Assembly (NCBI GenBank): GCA_947170265.1
Contig: CAMVSV010000009.1
Location: 1-64,000, forward strand
Reading direction: 5' to 3'
Length of the DNA stretch: 64,000 nucleotides
Source: an uncultured Prevotella sp.
Lineage (GTDB): Bacteria; Bacteroidota; Bacteroidia; Bacteroidales; Bacteroidaceae
A program made the position numbers and the translations under genes. The notes beneath the pieces are model-generated. The model worked only from the letters and a program-made list of their open reading frames with translations, made no database searches and was not told where the DNA came from. This document shows, one piece after another, positions 24,055-32,781 of this stretch (its first letter is position 1; each line of letters begins with the position of its first letter).

Positions 24055-25134
24055 TCACTCCACCAGTTTCTTTCTTGCAAACTCAATGATTGTATCTATG
24101 CCTTGCAGCTCGTCGGAAGCGGCGATGCCGACTTGATGGTCAGGTTCGATGCCAAACTCGGTGGTCTGATGATTGCGATCATACATGGGACATGCAGAGA
24201 AGCGCACTCCCCAGCCCTTTGGCAGTTCACTGGAGAACGGCATGCCGGCACCTCCTCCGGTCTTGTCGCCCACTGTTATGACATTAGGGAAGCAACGCAT
24301 GTATTTCACGAATTCGTTGGCAGCACTATATACTGAGCGGTTGGTGAGCACAGCCACCCGCTTCTGCCATCTCAGTCCACTGGCGGGTTTGAGCCGTTGC
24401 TCTTTCATGGCAGAGAAGTCGTTGTGCGCTTTTCCTGTCTTGTGTTGCAGATAGCCTACGAGGGTCTCTTCGTTGGTGAAACGGCTGGCAAGCTGTTCGG
24501 CGGCGGTGAGCTGTCCGCCTCCGTTGTCGCGTATGTCAATGATCAGTGCGTTGCATGGTGCGAGATATGATAGCACGTTATCGAGGTTCGACGCGCCAAT
24601 GCTGCTTTGGAATGAGCCGCAGTAGATGTATCCAATGTTGTCGTCGAGAATGCGGTAGCGCAGCGAACCGGCTATCTTGTAGTCGTTGCCAAGGTAAATG
24701 CGTTGCAGTGCTTCGGAGAAGTTCTGCGGAAAATCCTCGTGCCACGACCAGTTACGTCCTACGTCGAAGGTGGAGTAGAGATTCACATGTCCGTCTCTGA
24801 GTTCGCTTATCATGTTGGCAAGCACTTCAAACTCCTGATTCTCGGTCATGTTGGGGTTGAACTGTGGCTTGTAGCGACGATACACTTCGTTCCAGTCCAG
24901 TCCGTATTCCTTTTCTTTAACATCGAAGAAGCAGTAGTGCTCGTCTATGATGCGCCACAGCGCCTCGAAGTTCCCACTTGGCGTGTCTGGGTATTCCTCT
25001 TCGTCAACACATGAGACAAGGAAGAGTAAAGGTGCAAAGAGGAATAAAGGTAGGAGGGTGACGGCATGGAATGTGCTTGTCATGCGTTGCCAAGCTCCTT
25101 TGTTCCCGTTGTTGGTATTTGTATTTCCTTCCAT
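24055..25134 (-). CDS. S41 family peptidase, lipoprotein
   Basis: Lipobox LVSCVDEEE; LIIDIRDNGGGQL and RSVYSAANEFV..GDKTGGGAGMP motifs. Confidence 0.88.
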   Translation of the reverse strand: MEGNTNTNNGNKGAWQRMTSTFHAVTLLPLFLFAPLLFLVSCVDEEEYPDTPSGNFEALWRIIDEHYCFFDVKEKEYGLDWNEVYRRYKPQFNPNMTENQEFEVLANMISELRDGHVNLYSTFDVGRNWSWHEDFPQNFSEALQRIYLGNDYKIAGSLRYRILDDNIGYIYCGSFQSSIGASNLDNVLSYLAPCNALIIDIRDNGGGQLTAAEQLASRFTNEETLVGYLQHKTGKAHNDFSAMKEQRLKPASGLRWQKRVAVLTNRSVYSAANEFVKYMRCFPNVITVGDKTGGGAGMPFSSELPKGWGVRFSACPMYDRNHQTTEFGIEPDHQVGIAASDELQGIDTIIEFARKKLVE

Positions 25135-25194
25135 GTAGTCTGTTCCTTTCTGTTTACCTTGATTAAATCTTGTGAAAAGGATGCCATTGTCTTC

Positions 25195-26010
25195 CTACTT
25201 TCTTCTTAGGAAAGTGCTTATTCCGAGTATAAACATGTGGGAGTAATGGTGTTGCTTGAGGTTGTTGATGCGTGCCTGTTGATAATCGCCCATATAGCCT
25301 ATACGCAGGAAGGTGCGGCTCCATCGTTTCCATGGTCGCAGGTCAACGGTGAGCATGTGCATGAGCGATGGTGTGGTGGCTATGGTTGTGAACACGACGT
25401 TGTGGTCGTAGTTGCCTTTGCTGAATATCTCGTAGTATGACTGTCCGTAGTTCGGTGAGAACATCACTCCGGCGAGTGGTGCCATTGCCTCGTAGCCAAT
25501 AAGCAGCTCTATGGATTTTATCCTCGTGCTGTAGCTTACAGCTGCCGATGGACCGATGTTCAAGCATGCTTGTGCCTGTGCAGGGTTGTTGGAGTTGCGT
25601 GTGTTATACAGGAAGCCGAGGTGAGTGTCGATGGCTGCTCCTGCTGCCATGGCAAGCTGTGGAGTGAGCTGCCATCTGCGCCTCATGTGGTATTGCAGGT
25701 TATACTGTGCTCCGAGTTCGTTGTTGTTGTCAGCTCTGTTTTTCACCATGGTGAGTTCTCCTTGGTGCATCACAGTCTGCTCGATGTCTTTCCATCGTGT
25801 GGGGCGCGTGGAATGGTATATGTATCTCACTTCCGTGCCTTTGTATTTTTCCGGTGACAGATATGTGTCGAGCACGTTGGCTGCTCCCACGGCAATCATC
25901 CTTGACTTCATTCCGAGTGTGTCGCTTTGGGAGTGGGCTTTGGTCATGGGCATCGCCAGCATTGCCGCGATGCCCATTATCTTTGTGGCTCTACATATCT
26001 TCATCAGCAA
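25195..26010 (-). CDS. DUF3316-like secreted/outer-membrane-associated protein
   Basis: Signal peptide; R-rich 'STRPTRWKDIEQTVMHQGELTMVKNRADNNNELGAQYNLQYHMRRRWQ' resembles DUF3316 proteins; overlaps the end of the topoisomerase gene by 20 bp. Confidence 0.6.
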   Translation of the reverse strand: MLMKICRATKIMGIAAMLAMPMTKAHSQSDTLGMKSRMIAVGAANVLDTYLSPEKYKGTEVRYIYHSTRPTRWKDIEQTVMHQGELTMVKNRADNNNELGAQYNLQYHMRRRWQLTPQLAMAAGAAIDTHLGFLYNTRNSNNPAQAQACLNIGPSAAVSYSTRIKSIELLIGYEAMAPLAGVMFSPNYGQSYYEIFSKGNYDHNVVFTTIATTPSLMHMLTVDLRPWKRWSRTFLRIGYMGDYQQARINNLKQHHYSHMFILGISTFLRRK

Positions 26011-28783
26011 AAAGGTTTAGCTGCCCTGTCATCTCGTCAATGATTTGTTGACGGCTTTTTCCTGCATCAGGGTCGAGGTTTTCCTCCTTTTGTGTCTCTT
26101 CAGCTGTCTGTACGTCGTTGTCTTCTCCGTTGTCTTCTCCGTTGTCTTTCTTGTTTTCTTCGTCTTCTTCTTCGGGGAAGCGTGTGGGCTCAAGCTGTTC
26201 TATCCTTTCCACGTCCCATGCCGTGATGCGTTTTCCGTGCGCTTTGTAGCCTTTCACGGCAACAAACTCTTCAATATCCACTTCAAACGGCAGTCGTCTG
26301 GCATCGTCACCTCCCGGCACCACGCTTATGCGCGGGAAGGGTTGGTCGGTGAGCAGCAGCAGCTCGCTCTTCGGATTGTCGCTTATGCAGTTCTGCTTTC
26401 TCTTTATGTTGTCTAAGCAGAAGCGTTTGGCGTAGAGTTGGTTTTTGTTGTCGGCATCGCGCAGTACCGCCGTCCATACTTTCTTGCTGTCGTATTTCTC
26501 TATTCTGAACACATTGTCCTCAAAGTGGTTGTTCACATCGATGCCTGTGAGGTAGTAGTCTCCATTGGTGAGCATCACGGCTATGTAGTCGTTTTCGGTA
26601 AATTCACCGAGGAAGGTGCCGTGTCCCTCATGGTTTATTCTGTTTACATCGGGATCAAACCATACCTTTTGTCCTCCGAGTGTGGAGTGTCCGCGGCTCT
26701 TGAGGCTTATGCGGTTCACTTGTTTCTTTGTGAGGATGTTGCCTTTCGAGGTTCGTCCCTTTATGGCAATCTCCGAGAAGTCTTTTTCCAGGAACAGCTT
26801 GGTGCGGTAGTTTACGTTGGCGTTTATTTCGAGCGTCACCTTTATCACCTCTGCTTCGCCGTTGGGGTTGGCAGAGAAGTATAGGATCTTCGAGCCCGGC
26901 TTGCCTTGTGTGATGTCGTTCTCTCTGTTCATTGACAGGTTTGACACGAAGAATCGCTTTATGTAGCTTATTCCGTTGCGTCCGTCGCGGTATACCACGT
27001 TATATGTTGTTCGCTTGTCATTTTTCTTCAGCACCTGAACGTGTATCACCTGTTTGCCAACGAAAATCTTGTCAGCCACATGCACGGCTTTATATTTTCC
27101 GTCGCGATAGAATATTATTATGTCGTCAAGGTCGGAGCAGTTGCATATAAACTCGTCTTTCTTCAGACTGGTACCTATGAAGCCCTCCTGTCGGTTTATG
27201 TACAGCTTCTGGTTGGCTTCCGCCACCTTCTGTGCCACTATCGTTTCGAAGTTCCTTATCTCAGTCTTGCGCTGATGGTCGTCGCCGTATTTGTTTTTTA
27301 TGAACTCAAACCATCTTATCGTTACGATGGTCATGCGTGCGAGGTCTTTGTTGATGTCGGCTATCTCGGCTTGTATGCGTGCTATGAGTTCTTCGTTCTT
27401 GTCCTTGCTGAACTTGGCTATGCGTTGCATCTTTATTTCAAGCAGCCTTAGAATGTCTTCCTTTCTCACCTCGCGAATGAATTGCGGGTAGAAAGGTGTG
27501 AGCCGCTCGTCAATGTAGTTGCACAGCTGGTCGGTCGATGTGGCGTTCTCAAAGGGTTTGCCCTTGTATATGCGCTCCTCAATGAATATCTGTTCGAGAG
27601 ATGCAAAGAACAGCTGCTCTTCAAGCTCCTGCTTGCGTATCTCGAGTTCCTTCCTGAGCAGGTTCTTGGTGTTCTCTACCGATGCTTTCAGCACGTCGCT
27701 CACGGTGAGGAACTGTGGCTTGTTGTCCTGTATCACGCAGCAGTTTGGCGATATGCTTATCTCGCAGTCGGAGAAGGCATAGAGCGCATCGAGCGTCTTG
27801 TCTGACGATACGCCAGGTGCGAGGTGCACGAGTATCTCTGCCTCTGCTGCGGTGTTGTCTTCCACTTTTCTGGCTTTTATCTTTCCTTTCTCTACAGCCT
27901 TGAGAATGGAGTCTATGAGTGTGCCTGTGTTTTTAGAGAAAGGTATCTCGCGTATGGCGAGCGTCTTGTTGTCAACTTTCTCTATTTTGGCTCTCACCTT
28001 GAGAGTGCCTCCGCGCTGTCCGTCGTTATATTTCGACACATCTATGCTTCCCCCTGTGGGGAAGTCGGGGTAGAGGTGGAACTCTTCGCCTCTGAGGTAG
28101 CTTATGGCGGCATCGCACAGCTCAATGAAGTTGTGTGGCAGGATTTTAGAGAGCAGTCCCACGGCAATGCCTTCAGCACCCTGTGCGAGCAACAGCGGGA
28201 ATTTCACGGGCAGTGTTATGGGTTCTTTGTTTCTGCCGTCATACGACATCTGCCACTCTGTGGTCTTGGGGTTGAACACCGTGTCGAGTGCGAACTTCGA
28301 GAGTCGTGCCTCAATGTATCGTGGTGCTGCGGCGCGGTCGCCGGTGAGTATGTTTCCCCAGTTGCCTTGAGTGTCAATGAGCAGGTCTTTCTGTCCCATC
28401 TGCACGAGGGCATCGCCAATGGATGCGTCGCCGTGCGGATGGAACTGCATGGTGTGTCCCACTATGTTTGCCACCTTGTTATATCTGCCGTCGTCCATGC
28501 GTTTCATGGAGTGGAGTATGCGTCGCTGCACTGGCTTGAGTCCGTCTTCTATGTGTGGCACGGCACGTTCCAGTATCACATAGCTGGCATAGTCGAGAAA
28601 CCAGTTCTGATACATTCCGCTCAGGTGGTGCACTGCTGCGGCATCGAAGCGGTTGGTGGGCTTGTAGCCGTTGTCTGGTGCCAACTCGTCGTTGTCAGCC
28701 TCGTTGTCGGCATCATTGTTCATGCCGTCGTTTTCTGGGTTTATGTCTTCTTGCTGTTCTTCGTTTATTCTTTCGTCGTCCAT
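25991..28783 (-). CDS. parC: DNA topoisomerase IV subunit A / gyrase A family (ParC-like), with acidic tails
   Basis: ASYVILERAVPHIEDGLKPVQRRIL and PHGDASIGDALV...APRYIEARLS; acidic N- and C-terminal extensions. Confidence 0.87.
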   Translation of the reverse strand: MDDERINEEQQEDINPENDGMNNDADNEADNDELAPDNGYKPTNRFDAAAVHHLSGMYQNWFLDYASYVILERAVPHIEDGLKPVQRRILHSMKRMDDGRYNKVANIVGHTMQFHPHGDASIGDALVQMGQKDLLIDTQGNWGNILTGDRAAAPRYIEARLSKFALDTVFNPKTTEWQMSYDGRNKEPITLPVKFPLLLAQGAEGIAVGLLSKILPHNFIELCDAAISYLRGEEFHLYPDFPTGGSIDVSKYNDGQRGGTLKVRAKIEKVDNKTLAIREIPFSKNTGTLIDSILKAVEKGKIKARKVEDNTAAEAEILVHLAPGVSSDKTLDALYAFSDCEISISPNCCVIQDNKPQFLTVSDVLKASVENTKNLLRKELEIRKQELEEQLFFASLEQIFIEERIYKGKPFENATSTDQLCNYIDERLTPFYPQFIREVRKEDILRLLEIKMQRIAKFSKDKNEELIARIQAEIADINKDLARMTIVTIRWFEFIKNKYGDDHQRKTEIRNFETIVAQKVAEANQKLYINRQEGFIGTSLKKDEFICNCSDLDDIIIFYRDGKYKAVHVADKIFVGKQVIHVQVLKKNDKRTTYNVVYRDGRNGISYIKRFFVSNLSMNRENDITQGKPGSKILYFSANPNGEAEVIKVTLEINANVNYRTKLFLEKDFSEIAIKGRTSKGNILTKKQVNRISLKSRGHSTLGGQKVWFDPDVNRINHEGHGTFLGEFTENDYIAVMLTNGDYYLTGIDVNNHFEDNVFRIEKYDSKKVWTAVLRDADNKNQLYAKRFCLDNIKRKQNCISDNPKSELLLLTDQPFPRISVVPGGDDARRLPFEVDIEEFVAVKGYKAHGKRITAWDVERIEQLEPTRFPEEEDEENKKDNGEDNGEDNDVQTAEETQKEENLDPDAGKSRQQIIDEMTGQLNLFADEDM

Positions 28784-28815
28784 ATTGTGTATTGTGTGCT
28801 TTGGGGTGCTCGGAG

Positions 28816-29511
28816 TTATTCTTTAAAGTTTTCTTTGAATGCTTTGTATATTCGTTTTGCGATGAGCTTCATAGCCATGTCGTTGGGGTGTCCCAGTATG
28901 CTGGGGTTGGACAGGTGGTAGGTCTTTCCGTTTGTATCGTAGTATGTGTCGTCTATAGTGGGGCAGAGATCCTCTCTTGTTTCTGTCTCAAGCGTGAGTA
29001 GCGACACAAAGGGCAGGTGTCTCCTCTCTGCAGCGTCCCTTGTTGCTTTCTCGCGTTCTTTCTCGCGGTGTATGAAGCATCCCACGAGAACCACCATCGG
29101 TGTTTGTTCCAGACACCTGTCTACCACATCGTTTATCTTTGTTTTGAACGTGGTGAGGTCAAGCACGTTTTCTCCCAACATGATCACCACGGCGTTTCTG
29201 TTGCGCAGGGTGTCGCTCAGAAGCTCATCTATGTCAATGGTGAAGTCCCTTTCCCATACCGCAATGTTGCATGGTGTGACAGATGAGCTTGGGTTGCCTG
29301 CCTTCAGCATGCCTTGCAGTTGGTGAACCACGTCGTTCTCACGCTTTGTGGCAGCCATGCCCCAGTCCGACAACCATCCAATGTCCTCCCTGTAGCTGTG
29401 CTGGGCTATGCTGTTGCCTACGAACAGCACGTTCATCGTCCTTGTTATATCCGACGGTGCATCGTCATCGTTTGAGCATGATGCCGTGAATGAGGATGCC
29501 ATCAGCGCCAT
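28816..29511 (-). CDS. SGNH/GDSL hydrolase-like lipoprotein (start uncertain; the ORF extends to 29598)
   Basis: FVGNSIAQHS block and C-terminal LGHPNDMAMKLIA; lipobox MASSFTASCSNDDD. Confidence 0.7.
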   Translation of the reverse strand: MALMASSFTASCSNDDDAPSDITRTMNVLFVGNSIAQHSYREDIGWLSDWGMAATKRENDVVHQLQGMLKAGNPSSSVTPCNIAVWERDFTIDIDELLSDTLRNRNAVVIMLGENVLDLTTFKTKINDVVDRCLEQTPMVVLVGCFIHREKEREKATRDAAERRHLPFVSLLTLETETREDLCPTIDDTYYDTNGKTYHLSNPSILGHPNDMAMKLIAKRIYKAFKENFKE

Positions 29512-29526
29512 GAGCAACACAACAAC

Positions 29527-29570
29527 AAAAGAGCCGCTTTTTAGTTTGAAAAAGGGCTCTTTGACAGTTC
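29527..29570. repeat. 22-bp-period palindrome array, locus C (2 degenerate units) inside the 5' end of the SGNH ORF
   Basis: aaaagagccgctttttagtttg / aaaaagggctctttgacagttc; centres 29534 and 29556, 22 bp apart. Confidence 0.75.
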
Positions 29571-29615
29571 TGTATCTCCTGCATGGCTTTCTGTACATAA
29601 ACCTCTTTTATTTCG

Positions 29616-29930
29616 TCAGAACGCTTTCTTGTACAGGACTTTCCCGAATTCCTTCATCTCACCCGGCACGCGCTCTATGAGGTGCTCAAATCGTGCCTTG
29701 CCTATGAGCTTCAGCGCCATTTTCTCGTTTATGCCCAGGTGTTGCTTCATGCCTTTAATGAGTCTGTTCTGAGTTATTTCTTCCTTCCCTGCCTCCGCAA
29801 ACGTAAGCTCAATGACCTTCTTTAGTTGTTCCACGTTGTTGTGGAGTCCTGTGCGGTGGCTGTACTTGTAGAAAACCAGTCCTATTCCTACAACTAATAC
29901 AATGCCTACTATTATGAGTGTACTGTGCAT
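29616..29930 (-). CDS. Membrane-anchored hypothetical protein
   Basis: N-terminal TM segment MHSTLIIVGIVLVVGIGLVFY; compact ORF in tandem with the SGNH gene. Confidence 0.7.
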   Translation of the reverse strand: MHSTLIIVGIVLVVGIGLVFYKYSHRTGLHNNVEQLKKVIELTFAEAGKEEITQNRLIKGMKQHLGINEKMALKLIGKARFEHLIERVPGEMKEFGKVLYKKAF

Positions 29931-29969
29931 GGTGTAATAGATTTTTAAGATTTTATGTTGATTATGTTG

Positions 29970-29977
29970 CAAATATA
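29970..29977 (-). promoter_or_regulatory. -7 box TATATTTG (minus) for the 29930-28816 unit
   Basis: CAAATATA on plus strand. Confidence 0.5.
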
Positions 29978-30021
29978 CAAAACTTTTTTGAAAATGAAAC
30001 TAAGGTGTAAAAAAAAATACC

Positions 30022-30029
30022 TACATTTG
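30022..30029 (+). promoter_or_regulatory. -7 box TACATTTG for the DASS transporter
   Basis: TAnnTTTG match 42 bp before the ATG. Confidence 0.5.
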
Positions 30030-30070
30030 CAAAACAAAACGATCTATTATACACCTTAAACCTTTACAGT

Positions 30071-31630
30071 ATGGAAGAAAAAAAGACTGAAGTGGCACCC
30101 GCTGCACAGCAGGAGAGTGTCACCCAGGACAGCAAGTTTGACCGTAGACGTCGCCTGATAGGTGCCATTTGTGGTCCCATCTGTGCATTGCTGGTGTGGA
30201 TAACACCTATTGAGGGACTCTCTCCTGAAGCCCATCGTCTATTGTCGGTAGTGGTGCTCGTGGCGCTATGGTGGATTACCGAGCCGCTGCCCATACCCGT
30301 TACGTCGCTCATTGGACCCACATTGTGCGTGTTGCTGGGTATTGTCAAGATGAAAGATGCCTTTGCGGCATTCTCCAATCCAATGATATTCCTGTTCATG
30401 GGAGGCTTCGTCATTGCCAAAGCCATGATGGTCAACGGTCTTGACAAGCGCATTGCCTACGGCATAATGTCGATGAAGTGGGTTGGTGACTCACCGCGTA
30501 GGATTTTCCTCGCCATCGGTCTGGCATGTATGTTGTGCTCCGGATGGATTAGCAACACTGCCACAGCTGCCATGATGTTCCCCATAGCCATCGGCTTGCT
30601 CGAAGCCATACGCGAGATGATGGCAGCGCGCGGCAAGCAGATAAACCTCCACACCTATAAGTATGCCACCGGACTGATGCTCATGACAGCCTATGCATGT
30701 TCCATCGGTGGTGTACTCACCCCCATCGGTACGCCTCCCAACATCATAATGCTTGGTTTCCTCGACGAGCTTGCAGGCATTCATGTGTCGTTTTTCCAGT
30801 GGATGGTATGGGGCTTTGTAGCCATGGTGTGCTACTTTGTCATTGCCTATGTGGTGCTGTGGAAGCTCTTCCCCGCCGACATCAACCACATTGAAGGTGC
30901 CGAGGAACTCATTGCCGAGAAAGTGAAAGGGCTTGGCAAATGGACCATAGCCCAGAAAAACACGCTGTTCGCCTTCCTCGTGGCTGTGGTGCTGTGGGTC
31001 ACCCCGGGCATCATAAGCATGACGGCAGGCACGGAGAGTGAGTTACTCAAGACCTACAACCGCGTGCTTCCAGAGTCGGCTGTGGCAATGGTGGGAGCAC
31101 TCCTGCTCTTCTTCCTTCCAACAAACAAGAACTTCACCAAGACTACCCTCAGCTGGCGCGAAGCCGTTGGCGGCATAGAGTGGGGCACGCTGCTCCTCTT
31201 TGGTGGTGGTCTTGCCATGGGTGGCATGATGTATAGCACAGGACTGTCGGAGTGGATAGGACAGCTCATCATCAACAGCCTTGGCGGTAATCCTCCCCAG
31301 GTGGTGTTCATAGCTGTGTTCTGCGTCATGGCACTGCTGCTCTCTGAGCTTACGAGCCATACCGCTGCCACCAACATGATTGGTCCGTTGGCAATCGGTG
31401 CTGCCGTATCGGCAGGCTTCAGCCCGGTGCCTGTAGCCGTGGGCGTGGCTCTGTCGTCATCGCTGGGCTTCATGCTGCCGGTGTCTACTCCTCCCAATGC
31501 CATCGTCTATGCCAGTGGCTACATTCCCATCACCAAGATGATAAAGACAGGAGTATATATCGACTTCATCGGCATTGCTGTCGTTACCATTCCCATAGTG
31601 CTCTACCTCGTAAATTGGGTGCTGGGTTAG
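30071..31630 (+). CDS. DASS (SLC13) family sodium:anion/dicarboxylate symporter
   Basis: ITEPLPIPVTSLIGPTLC; SIGGVLTPIGTPPNIIMLGF; LPVSTPPNAIVYASGYI. Confidence 0.92.
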   Translation: MEEKKTEVAPAAQQESVTQDSKFDRRRRLIGAICGPICALLVWITPIEGLSPEAHRLLSVVVLVALWWITEPLPIPVTSLIGPTLCVLLGIVKMKDAFAAFSNPMIFLFMGGFVIAKAMMVNGLDKRIAYGIMSMKWVGDSPRRIFLAIGLACMLCSGWISNTATAAMMFPIAIGLLEAIREMMAARGKQINLHTYKYATGLMLMTAYACSIGGVLTPIGTPPNIIMLGFLDELAGIHVSFFQWMVWGFVAMVCYFVIAYVVLWKLFPADINHIEGAEELIAEKVKGLGKWTIAQKNTLFAFLVAVVLWVTPGIISMTAGTESELLKTYNRVLPESAVAMVGALLLFFLPTNKNFTKTTLSWREAVGGIEWGTLLLFGGGLAMGGMMYSTGLSEWIGQLIINSLGGNPPQVVFIAVFCVMALLLSELTSHTAATNMIGPLAIGAAVSAGFSPVPVAVGVALSSSLGFMLPVSTPPNAIVYASGYIPITKMIKTGVYIDFIGIAVVTIPIVLYLVNWVLG

Positions 31631-31654
31631 GTGTCCTTCGATAGCAAAAAGCGC

Positions 31655-31738
31655 GTCCCAAGTTCAAGATTTGCACTTCTATCTTGAACTTGGGACATCA
31701 AAAAACGGGCGATTTCATGTCGTGAAGTCGCCCGTTTT
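31655..31738. terminator. Two tandem hairpins between convergent DASS transporter and tcdA
   Basis: GTCCCAAGTTCAAGAT/ATCTTGAACTTGGGAC (31655-31696), then AAAACGGGCGATTTCA/TGAAGTCGCCCGTTTT (31702-31738). Confidence 0.85.
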
Positions 31739-31769
31739 CTTGTAGTAGCATGTAAGCTTTATACTTGCT

Positions 31770-32600
31770 TTAAATCTTGCTTGTTTTTTCAGATGCCTTG
31801 CATGCTTTAGCAATGTCCTGTATTACCAGTCCGGCGAGGGTGAAACCGAAGATGGCAGTTATGTGGGCAAGGCTGCCGTTGATTTGTGCTTTTGAGGTGT
31901 CCCACTGATGGTTGAGCAGTGAGGGGTCGCCCGGTCCGTCGGCTGTTTCGGTGTTGCTTGCCTGCATCGTCTCGCTGTTGGTTAGGCTGCCTTGGTTCTG
32001 CAACAGCTCGTCGCTGTATACACACATGAACTTGCGGCGGGGGAACGTCTTCCGTGACTTGAATTTCTTTCTCAGGGCACGAGCCAGCGGGTCGCCCTCC
32101 ACTTTCCAGAATTCCGTCACCTTGATGCGAGTGGGGTCGAGCTTCAGGGCAGCACCCATCGATGAGAACAGCTTGGCCTCAGTGTTGCAAGCCATGAGCA
32201 GGAGCAGAGCCTTGTCCTTGAGTGAGTCTATGGCATCAACGATGTAGTCATAGCTTCCGAGATTGAAATCTTCTGCCGTTTCCTTGGTGAAGATTTTCTG
32301 CATGGGAGTGATTTCTGCCGATGGGTTTATGGCAAGAAGCCTTTCCCGCAATGCGTCAACCTTCACCTGTCCTACGGTCTTGGTCGTAGCCATGAGTTGA
32401 CGGTTTACGTTGCTTATGCTCACACGGTCGGAGTCAACGATGGTAAGCTTCCTGATGCCAGAGCGTACCAGGCTCTCGGCACACCATGAGCCCACTCCGC
32501 CTACACCGAACAGTATCACTCTCTTGCCGCCCATGCTGTTCAGTACGTCGGTGCCCAACAGCAGCTCTGTTCTTTGAAATATTGCTTGCTCTGTAGCCAT
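31770..32600 (-). CDS. tcdA: tRNA threonylcarbamoyladenosine dehydratase (TcdA/CsdL, ThiF-like fold)
   Basis: RTELLLGTDVLNSMGGKRVILFGVGGVGSWCAESLVRSGIRKLTIVDSDRVSISNVNRQ. Confidence 0.9.
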   Translation of the reverse strand: MATEQAIFQRTELLLGTDVLNSMGGKRVILFGVGGVGSWCAESLVRSGIRKLTIVDSDRVSISNVNRQLMATTKTVGQVKVDALRERLLAINPSAEITPMQKIFTKETAEDFNLGSYDYIVDAIDSLKDKALLLLMACNTEAKLFSSMGAALKLDPTRIKVTEFWKVEGDPLARALRKKFKSRKTFPRRKFMCVYSDELLQNQGSLTNSETMQASNTETADGPGDPSLLNHQWDTSKAQINGSLAHITAIFGFTLAGLVIQDIAKACKASEKTSKI

Positions 32601-32618
32601 CATTTTCTGTTTTGAGTG

Positions 32619-32626
32619 CAAAGTTA
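32619..32626 (-). promoter_or_regulatory. -7 box TAACTTTG (minus) for tcdA
   Basis: CAAAGTTA on plus strand. Confidence 0.55.
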
Positions 32627-32745
32627 GTGTTTTTTCAGCAAGAAATCCTAAAAAAAGTGGAAGAGTGTGTGGCAGCTTGACAGCCTGATGCTGTTTGACA
32701 GACAAGAAAGTGTGTCAAAGCTACGCTTTTTTGCTGAAAAAGCTG

Positions 32746-32753
32746 TAACTTTG
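32746..32753 (+). promoter_or_regulatory. -7 box TAACTTTG for glyS
   Basis: TAnnTTTG match 29 bp before the ATG. Confidence 0.55.
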
Positions 32754-32781
32754 CGGCAAATTTCATAAACAGAACAACATC

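Noticed and set aside
27824-28921. 365-aa plus-strand ORF
   Set aside because: Antisense to the topoisomerase subunit A gene, Val/Cys/His-rich nonsense composition.
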